NCBI GenBank assembly: GCA_036655355.1
Contig: JAVVQG010000014.1
Location: 50,763 to 114,762, forward strand
Source: JAUNSR01 sp036655355
GTDB taxonomy: Bacteria > Bacteroidota > Bacteroidia > Bacteroidales > JAUNSR01
DNA length: 64,000 nucleotides
Reading direction: 5' to 3'
Both the position numbers and the translations under genes were made by a program. Position 1 is the stretch's first letter, and every line of letters begins with the position of its first letter. Shown piece after piece: positions 17,184 through 26,235 of the stretch. Under the pieces are notes generated by a model that saw only the letters and a program-made list of their open reading frames with translations, did no database searches and was not told where the DNA came from.

Positions 17184-18017
17184 TTAAAACTTAGATTCTT
17201 TTCGATATTGCAACATGGTCATTCCGGTATGTCTTTTAAAAAAGCGACACATATAAGAGATATCATCAAAACTCATCTTCTCGGCAATCATTTTTAAAGA
17301 ATCCCCGGTGTTTCTTAGATACAGCTTCATTTCCATTATTATTTTCTTGTCAATGAGCGATTTGGGGGTCTCCTTCATTATTTCAGCCGTAATGGTAGAT
17401 AAATAATAGGCTGTGATGTTAAGTTTGTCTGCATAAAAGGCAACATTGTGCTGCTCTGTGGCGTAACGCTCTATAAGGATCCCGAATTCGCGTAAGATCT
17501 CGCGGGCTCGCGGCATTACGGGGAGTGCCGTTACTTCTAGAAACCGCTGTATTTCAATATCAATCACCCTAAAGAGATTCTCGATATTATTCTTTAATAT
17601 GTTCAGAGACTTCGTGATATCATACCTGTTCCAAACCCAATTTACTTGCTTTACCCAATCGGACAACAGCTCTTTATATTCCGGTTTAGAAGGAATAATA
17701 GGGTACTCATAGGAGAATTCGCAGAAGTTAGCCGACATATTTTGGAATACCTCATAGCAGAATGCTTCATTCATTCTACAGAAGAAAGTTGAAAAATGCT
17801 CTGAAACCCAATTCAATTTCAGTTGCATGTCCCAATAGCAAGTGAGTATATCCCCTTTCCGAAACAGATGTTTCTTACCATAAAGAAGAATCTCCGCCTC
17901 CCCTTCCATGCAAATAAATAATGTTGTAAACCCCACATCCACTACCTTATTTAAATAGGACACCATGTTTGTGTTTCCTATTATCAATTCTGTATTTGGA
18001 GAAACTGTTACAATCAT
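17184..18017 (-). CDS. AraC family transcriptional regulator
   Basis: A 277-residue regulator. The N-terminal half (about 1-170) looks like a cupin-type sensor (EGEAEILLYGKKHLFRKGDILTCYW). The C-terminal 100 residues hold the double helix-turn-helix, with ADKLNITAYYLSTITAEIMKETPKSLI as the first and KMIAEKMSFDDISYMCRFFKRHTGMTMLQYRK as the second HTH. It is divergent from the dehydrogenase gene at 18264 and convergent with the esterase, so either could be its target. The inducer is unknown. Confidence 0.88.
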   Translation of the reverse strand: MIVTVSPNTELIIGNTNMVSYLNKVVDVGFTTLFICMEGEAEILLYGKKHLFRKGDILTCYWDMQLKLNWVSEHFSTFFCRMNEAFCYEVFQNMSANFCEFSYEYPIIPSKPEYKELLSDWVKQVNWVWNRYDITKSLNILKNNIENLFRVIDIEIQRFLEVTALPVMPRAREILREFGILIERYATEQHNVAFYADKLNITAYYLSTITAEIMKETPKSLIDKKIIMEMKLYLRNTGDSLKMIAEKMSFDDISYMCRFFKRHTGMTMLQYRKESKF

Positions 18018-18178
18018 AAATTCAAGCGTATATTTTTGGTTTAGACTATAAAGTTAGATTAAATAACTGATAAATATCTACATACTTTCGATAAATACCA
18101 TTATTCCGTTTTTTGTGTACATGACTGTGATTGGCAACAGACATACCTTTGTATTGTCGAAAAAGAGGTTATTGATCT

Positions 18179-18263
18179 TACACCGAAAGATGAGATAGAT
18201 ACCCAACTAAAGGTGTATAGAAGCCGCATTTGACCTTAATATTAAAAATTAAATGATATACAA
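18179..18263 (+). promoter_or_regulatory. recurrent GATACCC/TTTGACCTT leader element, copy D
   Basis: TACACC (18179-18184) pairs with GGTGTA (18212-18217) around a purine-rich loop with GAAAGATGAGATA and GATACCCAACTAAA. CGCATTTGACCTT follows, and then the start codon of the dehydrogenase gene in GATATACAAATG. Compared with copies B and C it carries an extra GATA in the loop and a different closing stem. Confidence 0.55.
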
Positions 18264-19127
18264 ATGAGAATTGCGATTTTAGGTACGGGAACAATGGGAA
18301 GCGGAATGGCGCAAGGAATGTTAAATGCCGGACAGGAAGTAGTTGTTTACAATCGAACAAAGGAGAAAACAACGTTTTTGGCTGAATTGGGGGCAACAGT
18401 AGTTGATACGCCAGAGCAGGCGATCGAAATGTCGGATGTCGCTATTGTTGTTTTGGCGGATGGAGGAGCCCTACGCAATGTGTTACTGAACGAGAATGTC
18501 AAATCCGTATTAAATGGAAAGAGAATATTAAATGCTTCAACCACAAATTACATAGAAATTGAAGAGATAGCGAATGAAATAGCATTGAATGGCGGATCAT
18601 TAGCCGAAATATCTATTCTTTGCGGGAGCGAACAATTAATTACCCAAAATGGCTCTTTTTTGCTCGGATGCAAGAAGGAGGAAGAGGATTCGTGGAAAAG
18701 CATACTTGAAAATGTAGGTAGTGATATTTTTTATGTGGGGAGTATTGGAAATGCCTCGAAAGCTGAAAGCCCGATGCTCTTTGGATCAGTATTCATGAAT
18801 CTTTTGGTAGCATATTCGGGAGCTGTAGCAATAAAACTTAATATTCCGCAACAGATTATTTCACAACAGGTTGCAATGATGGTGCCGGGCGCGGAATATT
18901 TCATTCCTTCAATACTTGCGCGTGATTTTGACCAAGTCATGGCCTCGGTGGATAGTTTCAAAGTTGTTGCTGAAACTGCGATAACGACACTAAAATCGCT
19001 TGAAATTCCAACGAAAGTATTAGAGGATGCTCTTTCGATATATAATCAGGCTGCATTCGACGGACTTGGTGAGAAAGACGGCACTTCTATCGTTCAAGTA
19101 TTATTAAATGGATCGAACAAACAATGA
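18264..19127 (+). CDS. NAD(P)-dependent beta-hydroxyacid dehydrogenase-like oxidoreductase
   Basis: A 287-residue protein of the 3-hydroxyisobutyrate/6-phosphogluconate dehydrogenase superfamily. The Rossmann start ILGTGTMGSGMAQGML and the following VVYNRTKEK (Arg suggests NADP preference) are clear. The helical second half has GSIGNASKAESPMLF where the family usually has GNAxKxxNN: the catalytic Lys166 is present, but the usual Asn four residues on is Pro170. Activity may therefore resemble imine-reductase-like relatives rather than a standard hydroxyacid dehydrogenase. It sits behind leader copy D and ahead of a strong terminator, as a single-gene unit. Confidence 0.8.
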   Translation: MRIAILGTGTMGSGMAQGMLNAGQEVVVYNRTKEKTTFLAELGATVVDTPEQAIEMSDVAIVVLADGGALRNVLLNENVKSVLNGKRILNASTTNYIEIEEIANEIALNGGSLAEISILCGSEQLITQNGSFLLGCKKEEEDSWKSILENVGSDIFYVGSIGNASKAESPMLFGSVFMNLLVAYSGAVAIKLNIPQQIISQQVAMMVPGAEYFIPSILARDFDQVMASVDSFKVVAETAITTLKSLEIPTKVLEDALSIYNQAAFDGLGEKDGTSIVQVLLNGSNKQ

Positions 19128-19148
19128 TTACCTGTTCGTAAAACAAAT

Positions 19149-19186
19149 AAGTCCGGATAGCCGAAATGTATCGGTTATCCGGACTT
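19149..19186. terminator. terminator after the dehydrogenase gene
   Basis: AAGTCCGGATAGCCGA (19149-19164) pairs with TCGGTTATCCGGACTT (19171-19186) with one G-U, loop of six. It is followed by a mixed pyrimidine tract rather than a pure T run. Confidence 0.75.
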
Positions 19187-19216
19187 GCTCTTATCTCGGG
19201 GTTTTAGTTTGATCCT

Positions 19217-19589
19217 TCAACCTTTCTTGAAGAGAGTCCCACATCGAACGGAGTTCCATATGGGAGTGATGTAAGTAATTTTACAATGTCCGTCAATGTT
19301 CTGAACATGTAGAGGGATTTCATTGAAACTAGCATCGTCTTTTTTATACCCGTTTTCACTCAGAAGATTAATTCTCAAGGTTTCAATCGCATCTGAATTT
19401 ACATCTTGAGCCCGGATTATAGGACGAATGTCAGTTGCATTTATCATTCTATTGATTTTCTCCAGCAGTTTCTCCGATACATATTTTTTTGCGATAATTC
19501 ATCTTTAGAATTGCCATCCAATAGATTCTCCATATAGGTCACATAAAATGTTTTGATCTAATTTCGCGGTCAATATCTTTAGACTTCAT
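19217..19589 (-). pseudogene. decayed gene of unknown family with frameshifts
   Basis: An intact 3' part (76 codons from 19447, starting MINATDIRPIIRAQDV and ending CGTLFKKG) is preceded by more coding-like sequence in other frames: an ATG at 19589 gives MKSKDIDREIRSKHFM then a stop, and a second frame continues YMENLLDGNSKDELSQ up to a run of seven A (plus-strand T) near 19488. Adding one base at that run joins it in frame to KYVSEKLLEKINRMINATD. I read this as one small gene broken by at least two frameshifts. The family is not recognised. Sequencing error in the homopolymer cannot be excluded for one of the breaks. Confidence 0.45.
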
Positions 19590-19622
19590 TGATTATTATC
19601 ACCTACAATTACAGCATAATGG

Positions 19623-22214
19623 TTAGAATTTATAGATGACAGAAAACAGATATTCTCTTCCCCTTACCGGAATAGATCGAGATTGAAAGTTCAACCCATT
19701 GTAGAATGAAATGCTGTAAATATTATTGTTTAATATATTATTTAATCGGAAATTTAAATTCAACTGTTTTAATACTTTATATTGTGCCTCAAGATTTGCT
19801 AGGTTGAAATGTTTAAATTGATCAGGTTGGAGCTCATTAAGGTAATTGTTATAATACAGATTTATATTCCATTTTGTAGAAAGAAATAGGAACATAGAAA
19901 TATCATTTTTCACATTGGCTAAGGCGGAGGATTTATAGTTGTTGTTTTGCCAATTTATACTTCCATTAATTGTCATTACCATTTTCAACCATTTCAGTTG
20001 TTGGTAGATTACGTTAAATGACGCTGCCGCCGTATTTGATTTATTATCTGTAGCCATTGCATTTTGCATAATCCAATAATTATATGCATTATAGTCGAGT
20101 GATAATTTAATAGATATGCCATTATTTATAAATGATTTATCTGCGGTGAAGTTTGCATATAATATTCTCGATGCATTCTGAAATAGAGTTGGCGCGATTT
20201 CAGTAAAATCATTTTGATAGATATAATTTTTCAAATAAGGTTTTTTAGTTGTACTATAGCTTATTGTGATGTTGCTGAAAAACATCGATGATAAATCTTT
20301 ATAATTAAGCGATAAAGTTGAGCGGAAAGTTTTCCTGCTATAATTCTCACTAAAACCATAATATTTTGTTCTATAGTCCACCCAATAAGGCATTTCTGAA
20401 TAAAATAAATCAGACTCATTATATTTATTCATAGACATAAGAAATCTTAAGGCAAACCATTGATTTAGTTCTTGGTTAATCGACAAACTTGGTGAAGCAG
20501 TCACAAAGCGATATTTATTATCTTTGGATTCAGTTAAATGAATACCTATGCTATTGTATGTGATAGGAATTTCTATTTTTAGTTTTCCTTTATTTGAATA
20601 TTTATAATATAATCCTGATGAGAGAATCATACTCAACTCCTCATTTTGCGGACAGTCTCTTTTTAAAGAGTTATCATTGTTCAGAGCCCAATCGTTTTTT
20701 TTGTAATTAATCAGAAAGTTTATATCAAGGGAGTGTTTTCCTAAAGGTAATGTCGTCGAAATCTTATTTTTAGTTTGAAAAGTCTTTGTTGAATATTTTA
20801 GTTCGTTGAGTTGAATTGTATCGTTCGAGTTATTAAGAACAGTAAGATTTTCACTGTTATCATAATAACGAACAAATGACTTGATTTGATAAATCAATAT
20901 AGATCCTGGATAAGTTATTGAAAGCGAATTTTGAAAGAAAGTGGGCTTATTGTAAATATTTTGATTAATCAATTTCTCATTAGAAACAATATCCCTCCCT
21001 TGATTAAGAATTGAAAAAGATCCCCGACTTTCATTTATTATAAATAATTGGTTAGCGTTCAGTTCATAAGATATTATAGGTGTATATGTTTGAATTTGCT
21101 CTTTTGCTTTATTCTTTTCGATAAGATAAAACGGGAAAGACCCTCCATATTGATTGTTAAATACTGAATTTTGGCTTTGCCTATCAAAATATCCTAAGAT
21201 ATTTACTCGCAGGTGCGACGCTTCGTTAATTTTAAAAAGGTTGTTTATGCCCCATGAATAGGCATGATTAAATAAGAATTTCTCTTTTGGGAGTGAATAG
21301 GTCAACAATGTAGATGTCCGGGTAATTGATAAAGGCAAAGGCTCATAAAAATCTAGGTTAGAAACATCAATATGCTCTTTGTTTTCAGTTGATAAATCAG
21401 TGCCGGAATTATTCATCTTTGCTGTAATAAGCATTTGATTATTAACCCCCACGTTTGTAAGGAAAAGTTTGTTGTCATATACATTGGGACTCAAGCCTCC
21501 TCCCAGTTGTATCTCACCGAATGGGCGAAGCTTAAAATCCTTGTTTAATTTAATATTTAGTGCAGCTTTATCTTCAAATATTTTCCCTTTTAGAGCGCGT
21601 ATATTCTGATTGTTTTCCATTAACTCTATTTGAGAAACTGATTCTACAGGTAAATTTCTCGTTGCTTGGTTGTAGTTGTTACCTAATAAATCTTGGCCTT
21701 CAATGTAGAATTTGCTAATCGCCTTTCCCTGAAAACTAATGTTACCATTTTCACCAACACTTATCCCGGGAAGTTTTTTTAGTATATCTTCGACATATTT
21801 ATCTTGAGCATCTACAAACGACCCCACATTATATATCAACGTATCATTTTTTTGTCTTATGGGAGGAGCTTTGACTACAATTTCACTCAAAGCTTGTATT
21901 GCCGGCTTTAAATAGATTTTGTTTACAACATCCTCCTTAAGGCTTTTATAATCAACCGTAAGATTTTCATAACCTAACAAACTAAATATAATAAGAGATG
22001 CGGATTCCTCTTTCATGACAATCTCCCCTGCCGCATCTGATGTCATAAAACTGACAAACACATTCTTTGCATCATATATTTTACAAATAACATTGGGAAT
22101 CACAAAATTTTCAGTTTCTTCATAAACAACCACTTTTATTCCTTCTGCAAAAGAGTAGTATGAGGAGAGTATCAATGAGGCAAGAATTACAAATCGTTTG
22201 AGGTTTATATTCAT
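19623..22214 (-). CDS. TonB-dependent receptor-like outer membrane beta-barrel protein
   Basis: An 863-residue outer-membrane protein. I start at ATG 22214 (MNINLKRFVILASLILSSYYS, a signal peptide) because it follows leader copy B directly in TATATACAAATG; the longer frame to 22256 would run through the leader. After the signal comes a carboxypeptidase-like regulatory domain (about 25-105), then a plug-like region (IVVKAPPIRQKNDTLIYNVGSF, KLPGISV, YIEGQDLLGNNYNQATRNLPVESV) and a long Asn/Tyr/Ser-rich barrel. No convincing TonB box was seen. This architecture is the usual partner of GLPGLI-family proteins, and such a gene lies directly upstream. Transport substrate unknown. The gene is strongly A/T rich. 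Confidence 0.8.
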   Translation of the reverse strand: MNINLKRFVILASLILSSYYSFAEGIKVVVYEETENFVIPNVICKIYDAKNVFVSFMTSDAAGEIVMKEESASLIIFSLLGYENLTVDYKSLKEDVVNKIYLKPAIQALSEIVVKAPPIRQKNDTLIYNVGSFVDAQDKYVEDILKKLPGISVGENGNISFQGKAISKFYIEGQDLLGNNYNQATRNLPVESVSQIELMENNQNIRALKGKIFEDKAALNIKLNKDFKLRPFGEIQLGGGLSPNVYDNKLFLTNVGVNNQMLITAKMNNSGTDLSTENKEHIDVSNLDFYEPLPLSITRTSTLLTYSLPKEKFLFNHAYSWGINNLFKINEASHLRVNILGYFDRQSQNSVFNNQYGGSFPFYLIEKNKAKEQIQTYTPIISYELNANQLFIINESRGSFSILNQGRDIVSNEKLINQNIYNKPTFFQNSLSITYPGSILIYQIKSFVRYYDNSENLTVLNNSNDTIQLNELKYSTKTFQTKNKISTTLPLGKHSLDINFLINYKKNDWALNNDNSLKRDCPQNEELSMILSSGLYYKYSNKGKLKIEIPITYNSIGIHLTESKDNKYRFVTASPSLSINQELNQWFALRFLMSMNKYNESDLFYSEMPYWVDYRTKYYGFSENYSRKTFRSTLSLNYKDLSSMFFSNITISYSTTKKPYLKNYIYQNDFTEIAPTLFQNASRILYANFTADKSFINNGISIKLSLDYNAYNYWIMQNAMATDNKSNTAAASFNVIYQQLKWLKMVMTINGSINWQNNNYKSSALANVKNDISMFLFLSTKWNINLYYNNYLNELQPDQFKHFNLANLEAQYKVLKQLNLNFRLNNILNNNIYSISFYNGLNFQSRSIPVRGREYLFSVIYKF

Positions 22215-22311
22215 TTGTATATAATCTATTTTTAACATCAAGGTCAAATGCGCCATTTATATACCTTTAATTGGGTATCTCATCTTTCGGTGAGTTATGG
22301 CGATTTCATAT
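22215..22311 (-). promoter_or_regulatory. recurrent GATACCC/TTTGACCTT leader element, copy B
   Basis: Minus strand: ATATGAAATCGCCAT, a hairpin CTCA..TGAG with a GAAA loop, GAGATACCCAAT, TAAAGGTAT, ATGGCG (pairs with CGCCAT), then CATTTGACCTT and the start codon of the barrel gene. It differs from copy C at only 3 of the first 72 positions. It lies between the GLPGLI stop codon and the barrel start. Confidence 0.6.
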
Positions 22312-22312
22312 A

Positions 22313-23179
22313 TTATTCTAATTCAATAGGATTATAGGGAAGAGGTTGAAGGGTCGCTAATACCTCTGGTGCAATAGTTATTTTTTTTCCACTATTTATC
22401 AATGCTTTACCAGGATTGCCACAATAATTCTTATGAATTTGCATCGCATTTTCTCGTTTGGTTTTAATGATATTTTTACCTGTCCATAAGTATACAGGAT
22501 CCATTCCACGACTTTTTTCAAGACCACATAAGATAAATGAATGATTATTTTCGGTATCGTGGATATAGAAAATCAATCCGGGTAAACCATTAAACTTATA
22601 GGGCCCATATGGCATTGCTATTTCTTCAGAATACCATGCAATATAAGAGCGGCCTTTGTACACTGCTGTAGCTTTTCTACAATTATATCCTAACAATATT
22701 GTATCCGAATTAGTGATTGTCCATTTTATCAAAGGTGACTCTTCTTTGAATTGATATCTCTCTGTTAATATTATATTTTGTTGAGTAATTATTTCATTCT
22801 TTGATTTATTGATAACTATATTAGACTTAAATTTTATTACTTTACCCAAGTTCATCAGAGAAGGCATATATTCAGCTAAGGCTAAATTATTCTTGACTGA
22901 TACATCGTTGACTGAATCACTCCGAAATCGATTATAGTCCATAAATCGATTATACTGATCTCCGATCTGTAATAGTGTTAATGTCTCCACTTGATTATCT
23001 GCAGATATTGCTTCCGGCAAATATCGATAGGTATAGTAAACTCTATACTTTGCATTATCGAGAATGTCTTTGTATATGGTATCATGACTGGTTTCTGTAT
23101 TTATAACCTTTGCGCCTTGAGCAAAAGAGGTAAGACTCAACAATAAAAATACAAGAGATAAGGCTATTTTAGTTCTCAT
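22313..23179 (-). CDS. GLPGLI family protein
   Basis: A 288-residue exported protein (signal peptide MRTKIALSLVFLLLSLTSFAQG) with the family's name-giving motif in YKFNGLPGLIFYI at about residue 195-205, preceded by YIAWYSEEIAMPYGP, also typical. These proteins occur only in Bacteroidota, usually beside a TonB-type barrel with a carboxypeptidase-like domain, as here. Their molecular role is not established. The gene is transcribed toward the barrel gene 98 bases away, with leader copy B in between, so the pair may be transcribed both together and separately. Confidence 0.9.
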   Translation of the reverse strand: MRTKIALSLVFLLLSLTSFAQGAKVINTETSHDTIYKDILDNAKYRVYYTYRYLPEAISADNQVETLTLLQIGDQYNRFMDYNRFRSDSVNDVSVKNNLALAEYMPSLMNLGKVIKFKSNIVINKSKNEIITQQNIILTERYQFKEESPLIKWTITNSDTILLGYNCRKATAVYKGRSYIAWYSEEIAMPYGPYKFNGLPGLIFYIHDTENNHSFILCGLEKSRGMDPVYLWTGKNIIKTKRENAMQIHKNYCGNPGKALINSGKKITIAPEVLATLQPLPYNPIELE

Positions 23180-23351
23180 AGAATATTTGTTTGTGCTTAA
23201 ATCAATGGCGATAATTTTTATGACTGAGAGAATTTAGCCATCCTGAAATATCAACAGAGAATGTAATTAAACACCTTGTTTCAAGAGTAGCTTGATATAA
23301 CAGAGTATGTTCAAAAATTTAAATGAACAACTATGTTTTTTCAGGGTTAGT

Positions 23352-23802
23352 TTATTTCTTAGGTCGACCTCCAACAACGAACCCTAGCGATAAATTAAAG
23401 TTATTGTAGCCCTTGCGGAAGAGGTTGAATTCCTCCAAAGGGGTTAACTTTGGTCTCTTGTCGCAGATTATAGTTAGATGTTATAGCAATAGCTAGGCTA
23501 CGATTATTTTGCCAACGATAAAAATTATCATCAAATATGTGATTGAATCTTCTTCTTGCAGTTGAAAGTTCCAACATAAGGCCACAATCCCAAGGGGTAT
23601 TCTTGAAATTATAACGTCCCTTTATTCCTAAACAGCCGCTTATCTGAGCCGTCCCTCCATAATGTCCGCCAAGGGGAGTCGTAAGTATTGCTCGAATATC
23701 TCCTTCAAATATTTGCACCTTATTGCAACCTTTTTGCCCTTTCACAGGTAATATGTTAAAGGCGAAAATTATAAGTAGAAAATAAAAACATCTCATTTTC
23801 AT
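23352..23802 (-). pseudogene. outer membrane beta-barrel gene with internal deletion and frameshift
   Basis: The 5' part encodes a signal peptide (MKMRCFYFLLIIFAFNILPVKG) and barrel strands up to NYNLRQETKVNPFGG, then runs out of frame to a stop at 23401. In another frame the sequence directly continues as EEFNLFRKGYNNFNLSLGFVVGGRPKK and stops at 23352. That is the usual last strand of small (about 190-200 residue) Bacteroidota barrel proteins, where NPFxGxG and the final RKGYNN strand are normally some 50 residues apart. The middle seems to have been deleted with loss of frame. It still has an intact leader (copy C) and start codon, so it is probably a recent break. Confidence 0.65.
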
Positions 23803-23898
23803 TTGTATATCGTCTATTTATTAACATTAAGGTCAAATGCGCCATCTATATACCTTTAGTTGGGTATCTCATCTTTCGGTGAGCTATGGCGATTTCAT
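23803..23898 (-). promoter_or_regulatory. recurrent GATACCC/TTTGACCTT leader element, copy C
   Basis: Minus strand: ATATGAAATCGCCATAG, CTCACCGAAAGATGAG, ATACCCAACTAAAGGTAT, then ATGGCG (pairs with CGCCAT), CATTTGACCTT, and GATATACAAATG at the start of the broken barrel gene. Nearly identical to copy B although the two genes behind them are unrelated in sequence. Confidence 0.6.
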
Positions 23899-24234
23899 AT
23901 AATCACTTTTTTAGGAGTCCCTTTTAATAATTGTCATGGCATCTTAATTCCATACGATTCCTAAAGACGACTCAACTTTAAGACAACCCTTAAGGAATAA
24001 TAATATACCCAAGAATAACTATTTTAGGATGTTATTTATATAATAATAGTTCGTTAATAAATTCAGTAGAAACCTACATAAGCGTTAAGCCAACATGGTC
24101 GCAAACATTATTCTTTTCCTATTTTTATTTTTCGCTTATTCAAATGTATGGTTTTACATTATTTAGATACCTCAATCAGAGTACGCATTTAGTATGCATT
24201 TTACAAGGTGTTAATACATAAGGTGATACTGATA
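23899..24234. other. A/T-rich intergenic stretch without a supported gene
   Basis: About 335 bases between leader copy C and the 3' end of the TPR-HTH regulator. Only very short frames are present. I see no terminator hairpin with a T run, no RNA gene and no repeat that I can support. Confidence 0.5.
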
Positions 24235-25878
24235 TTAAATTGTGTGTATAAATTTATCGAAATCATCTGGTGTCCCTTCCTTATGGAAAATTTTTATATG
24301 AAGTCTTTTACGTATAGAGGAGATCGATTGCTTGCTACGATGTACTAATTGCGCAATCTGTACAGGTTTGAAATTCAATTTAATCAATATACACACTCGA
24401 ATTTCTGTGGGATTGAAGGGGTATAATTGGGAAAGTTTCTTTGAGAAATCAGGATACTCTTCTTCAATCGTATTGATCAGTGATTGCCAATCATCATCAG
24501 TCAAGACAATATTTTCATAAAGAGAAGCCTTTTGAAACTTTTTAAAAATAGAAGTTTGTTCTAAGAAGGAGATGGGAGGGGGCAAAATAGAGGTTTTGAT
24601 ATTGGTTGTAATTAAACGTTTCTTTTCTATTTCTTTTTGCAATTCCCATAATTCTTTTCGCATTGCCACTTTATCCGCTTCTAAATGAGATCTGTGTATA
24701 GAGTGAATTTTATAGATAATAGTGATTATAATTATACCAATAAGAATTATTATTAAGATCAGTTTGCGATTATCCGATTGATTTATTGCAGTTTCAAGAT
24801 TATGCTCCAGTATGATTTGTTCCTTAATTTCATCTTTTATTGATGAAACGATAGTAAGAGGATGTTTATTTCTCTCAATAGAATCCACGGCCTCATGATA
24901 TAACTTATAATAAATAGCAACTTCTTTATAATTACCTTGTTTTTCGGCTATATCAGCCAACCGTAAATAAGCATTTGACCTAGTCCCAATTTTGGGGGAC
25001 ATTACAGCTTTTTTTATACAAAATATTGCGGAATCATATTTTACCTGTTTATAATAATGACTACCAAGGATCATATACGACTCTAAAGAATCTGTAAGAT
25101 TATCATCTAATTTCATTTTAAGATTCGTAAAATAAACTGTTTTTGGTGCATCTTGCATTCGCTCAGATAAATATGCAAGTGAGCGTATTATTTCATATTT
25201 ACGACTAGGGTATTTTTTTTCTGAGATTTCGTATAAGTACAACCCCTTTTCTAACTGCTCTGAGGCTTTAGAATAATAACAAGAAGAATCTTTTTGAATA
25301 AGAACTTTTGCGGAACGTTGTAAATTTAACACCCATCGCATTGTATCATTCTGAATTTTATTCATTTGTATTGCTTTTTGAAACAAAGAATAAGCTTCAT
25401 TAAGTAATCCATTTTTATAATATATATTACCTAAATTACCAATTATCAATACCCCTAATTCATAATCATCAATCCTTTCGGCCAAAGGCAAAGCTTTTAA
25501 ATATTGCTTTACAACTTCAAGTTGATTCCCTAAATCACGATGAACAGCCCCCAAATAATAATGAGCACGAGCGCGATACAAAATATTTTCATTAGGATGT
25601 GTCGTGTAATAATTAACAGCTATACTTATCAAGGAGTCGCTAGTATGGGGGACGAAACACTTATCTTGTGCTCGGGTTAAAGAAACGATATATTGTGCAC
25701 GTATGTTTGGTTCCGATATATTTTCTAACGGAAAATTGGATAATACCTTTAATGCGCTATCTGGATAGAATAGCATTAACGAATCGGCATAAGCCACTAT
25801 TTTTTCACCGATTGGAACAGGATGAAAACAAGAACAGACAGAAAAAAGTAAAATTAGAATGGATATATTGGATTTCAT
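24235..25878 (-). CDS. membrane-anchored TPR regulator with C-terminal HTH
   Basis: A 547-residue protein of a layout common in Bacteroidota: lipoprotein-like signal (MKSNISILILLFSVCSC), TPR repeats from about 40 to 350 (YYLGAVHRDLGNQLEVVKQYLKALPLAERID, NLGNIYYKNGLLNEAYSLFQKAIQ), one transmembrane helix (LILIIILIGIIIITIIYKI, about 373-391), a coiled coil and a C-terminal LuxR/SinR-like DNA-binding part (LSQLYPFNPTEIRVCILIKLNFKPVQIAQLVHRSKQSISSIRKRLHIKIF). It probably senses a periplasmic state and regulates nearby genes; the adjacent GLPGLI/barrel genes are the obvious candidates. A/T-rich like its neighbours. Confidence 0.75.
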   Translation of the reverse strand: MKSNISILILLFSVCSCFHPVPIGEKIVAYADSLMLFYPDSALKVLSNFPLENISEPNIRAQYIVSLTRAQDKCFVPHTSDSLISIAVNYYTTHPNENILYRARAHYYLGAVHRDLGNQLEVVKQYLKALPLAERIDDYELGVLIIGNLGNIYYKNGLLNEAYSLFQKAIQMNKIQNDTMRWVLNLQRSAKVLIQKDSSCYYSKASEQLEKGLYLYEISEKKYPSRKYEIIRSLAYLSERMQDAPKTVYFTNLKMKLDDNLTDSLESYMILGSHYYKQVKYDSAIFCIKKAVMSPKIGTRSNAYLRLADIAEKQGNYKEVAIYYKLYHEAVDSIERNKHPLTIVSSIKDEIKEQIILEHNLETAINQSDNRKLILIIILIGIIIITIIYKIHSIHRSHLEADKVAMRKELWELQKEIEKKRLITTNIKTSILPPPISFLEQTSIFKKFQKASLYENIVLTDDDWQSLINTIEEEYPDFSKKLSQLYPFNPTEIRVCILIKLNFKPVQIAQLVHRSKQSISSIRKRLHIKIFHKEGTPDDFDKFIHTI

Positions 25879-26068
25879 ATTTATATTTATTTGCTAAAAT
25901 AAGTATAAATATATAAAAGAACTAATCGATTGCTATATGTATTTTTTGCGCTTCATTGTATTATGCTGACATCAGAGCAAGATGACTTACTTCAACCCAT
26001 CTATTGAAGTCATCCATAATAATGTGTAATAGTGCGATAATTGTGTAATTCAAGAATATTTGCTATCT

Positions 26069-26078
26069 TAAGGTCAAA
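26069..26078 (-). promoter_or_regulatory. isolated TTTGACCTTA motif upstream of the TPR regulator
   Basis: TTTGACCTTA on the minus strand, the same string as in the recurrent leader element, about 190 bases upstream of the 25878 start and preceded by a CAAACT/AGTTTG mini-hairpin. The GATACCC core is missing, so it is at best a degenerate copy. Confidence 0.25.
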
Positions 26079-26169
26079 CTTATCAGTTTGGTAAGCCACC
26101 CTCATCCTCCTAAAATCGTCACCGAACCGACGAAAAGATGTTTTCTTCCTATGAAAAATGTGTGAACCC

Positions 26170-26235
26170 GCGGTTAAACTTTCGTGTAACCCCGCTTGAA
26201 CTATCGTGTAACCGTGCTTGAACTAGCGTGTAACC
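26170..26235. repeat. three direct repeats with 22-bp period
   Basis: Three imperfect copies of a unit ending CGTGTAACC, with ends at 26191, 26213 and 26235; the last two share GCTTGAACTA-CGTGTAACC. The set is bounded by CCGCGG palindromes. The 22-bp period (two helical turns) suggests protein binding. It lies between the divergent TPR regulator and the cobalamin riboswitch promoter. Confidence 0.65.

Noticed and set aside
14978..26100. Integrated mobile element
   Set aside because: Composition suggests foreign origin, but no integrase, relaxase, transposase or flanking direct repeat was found.
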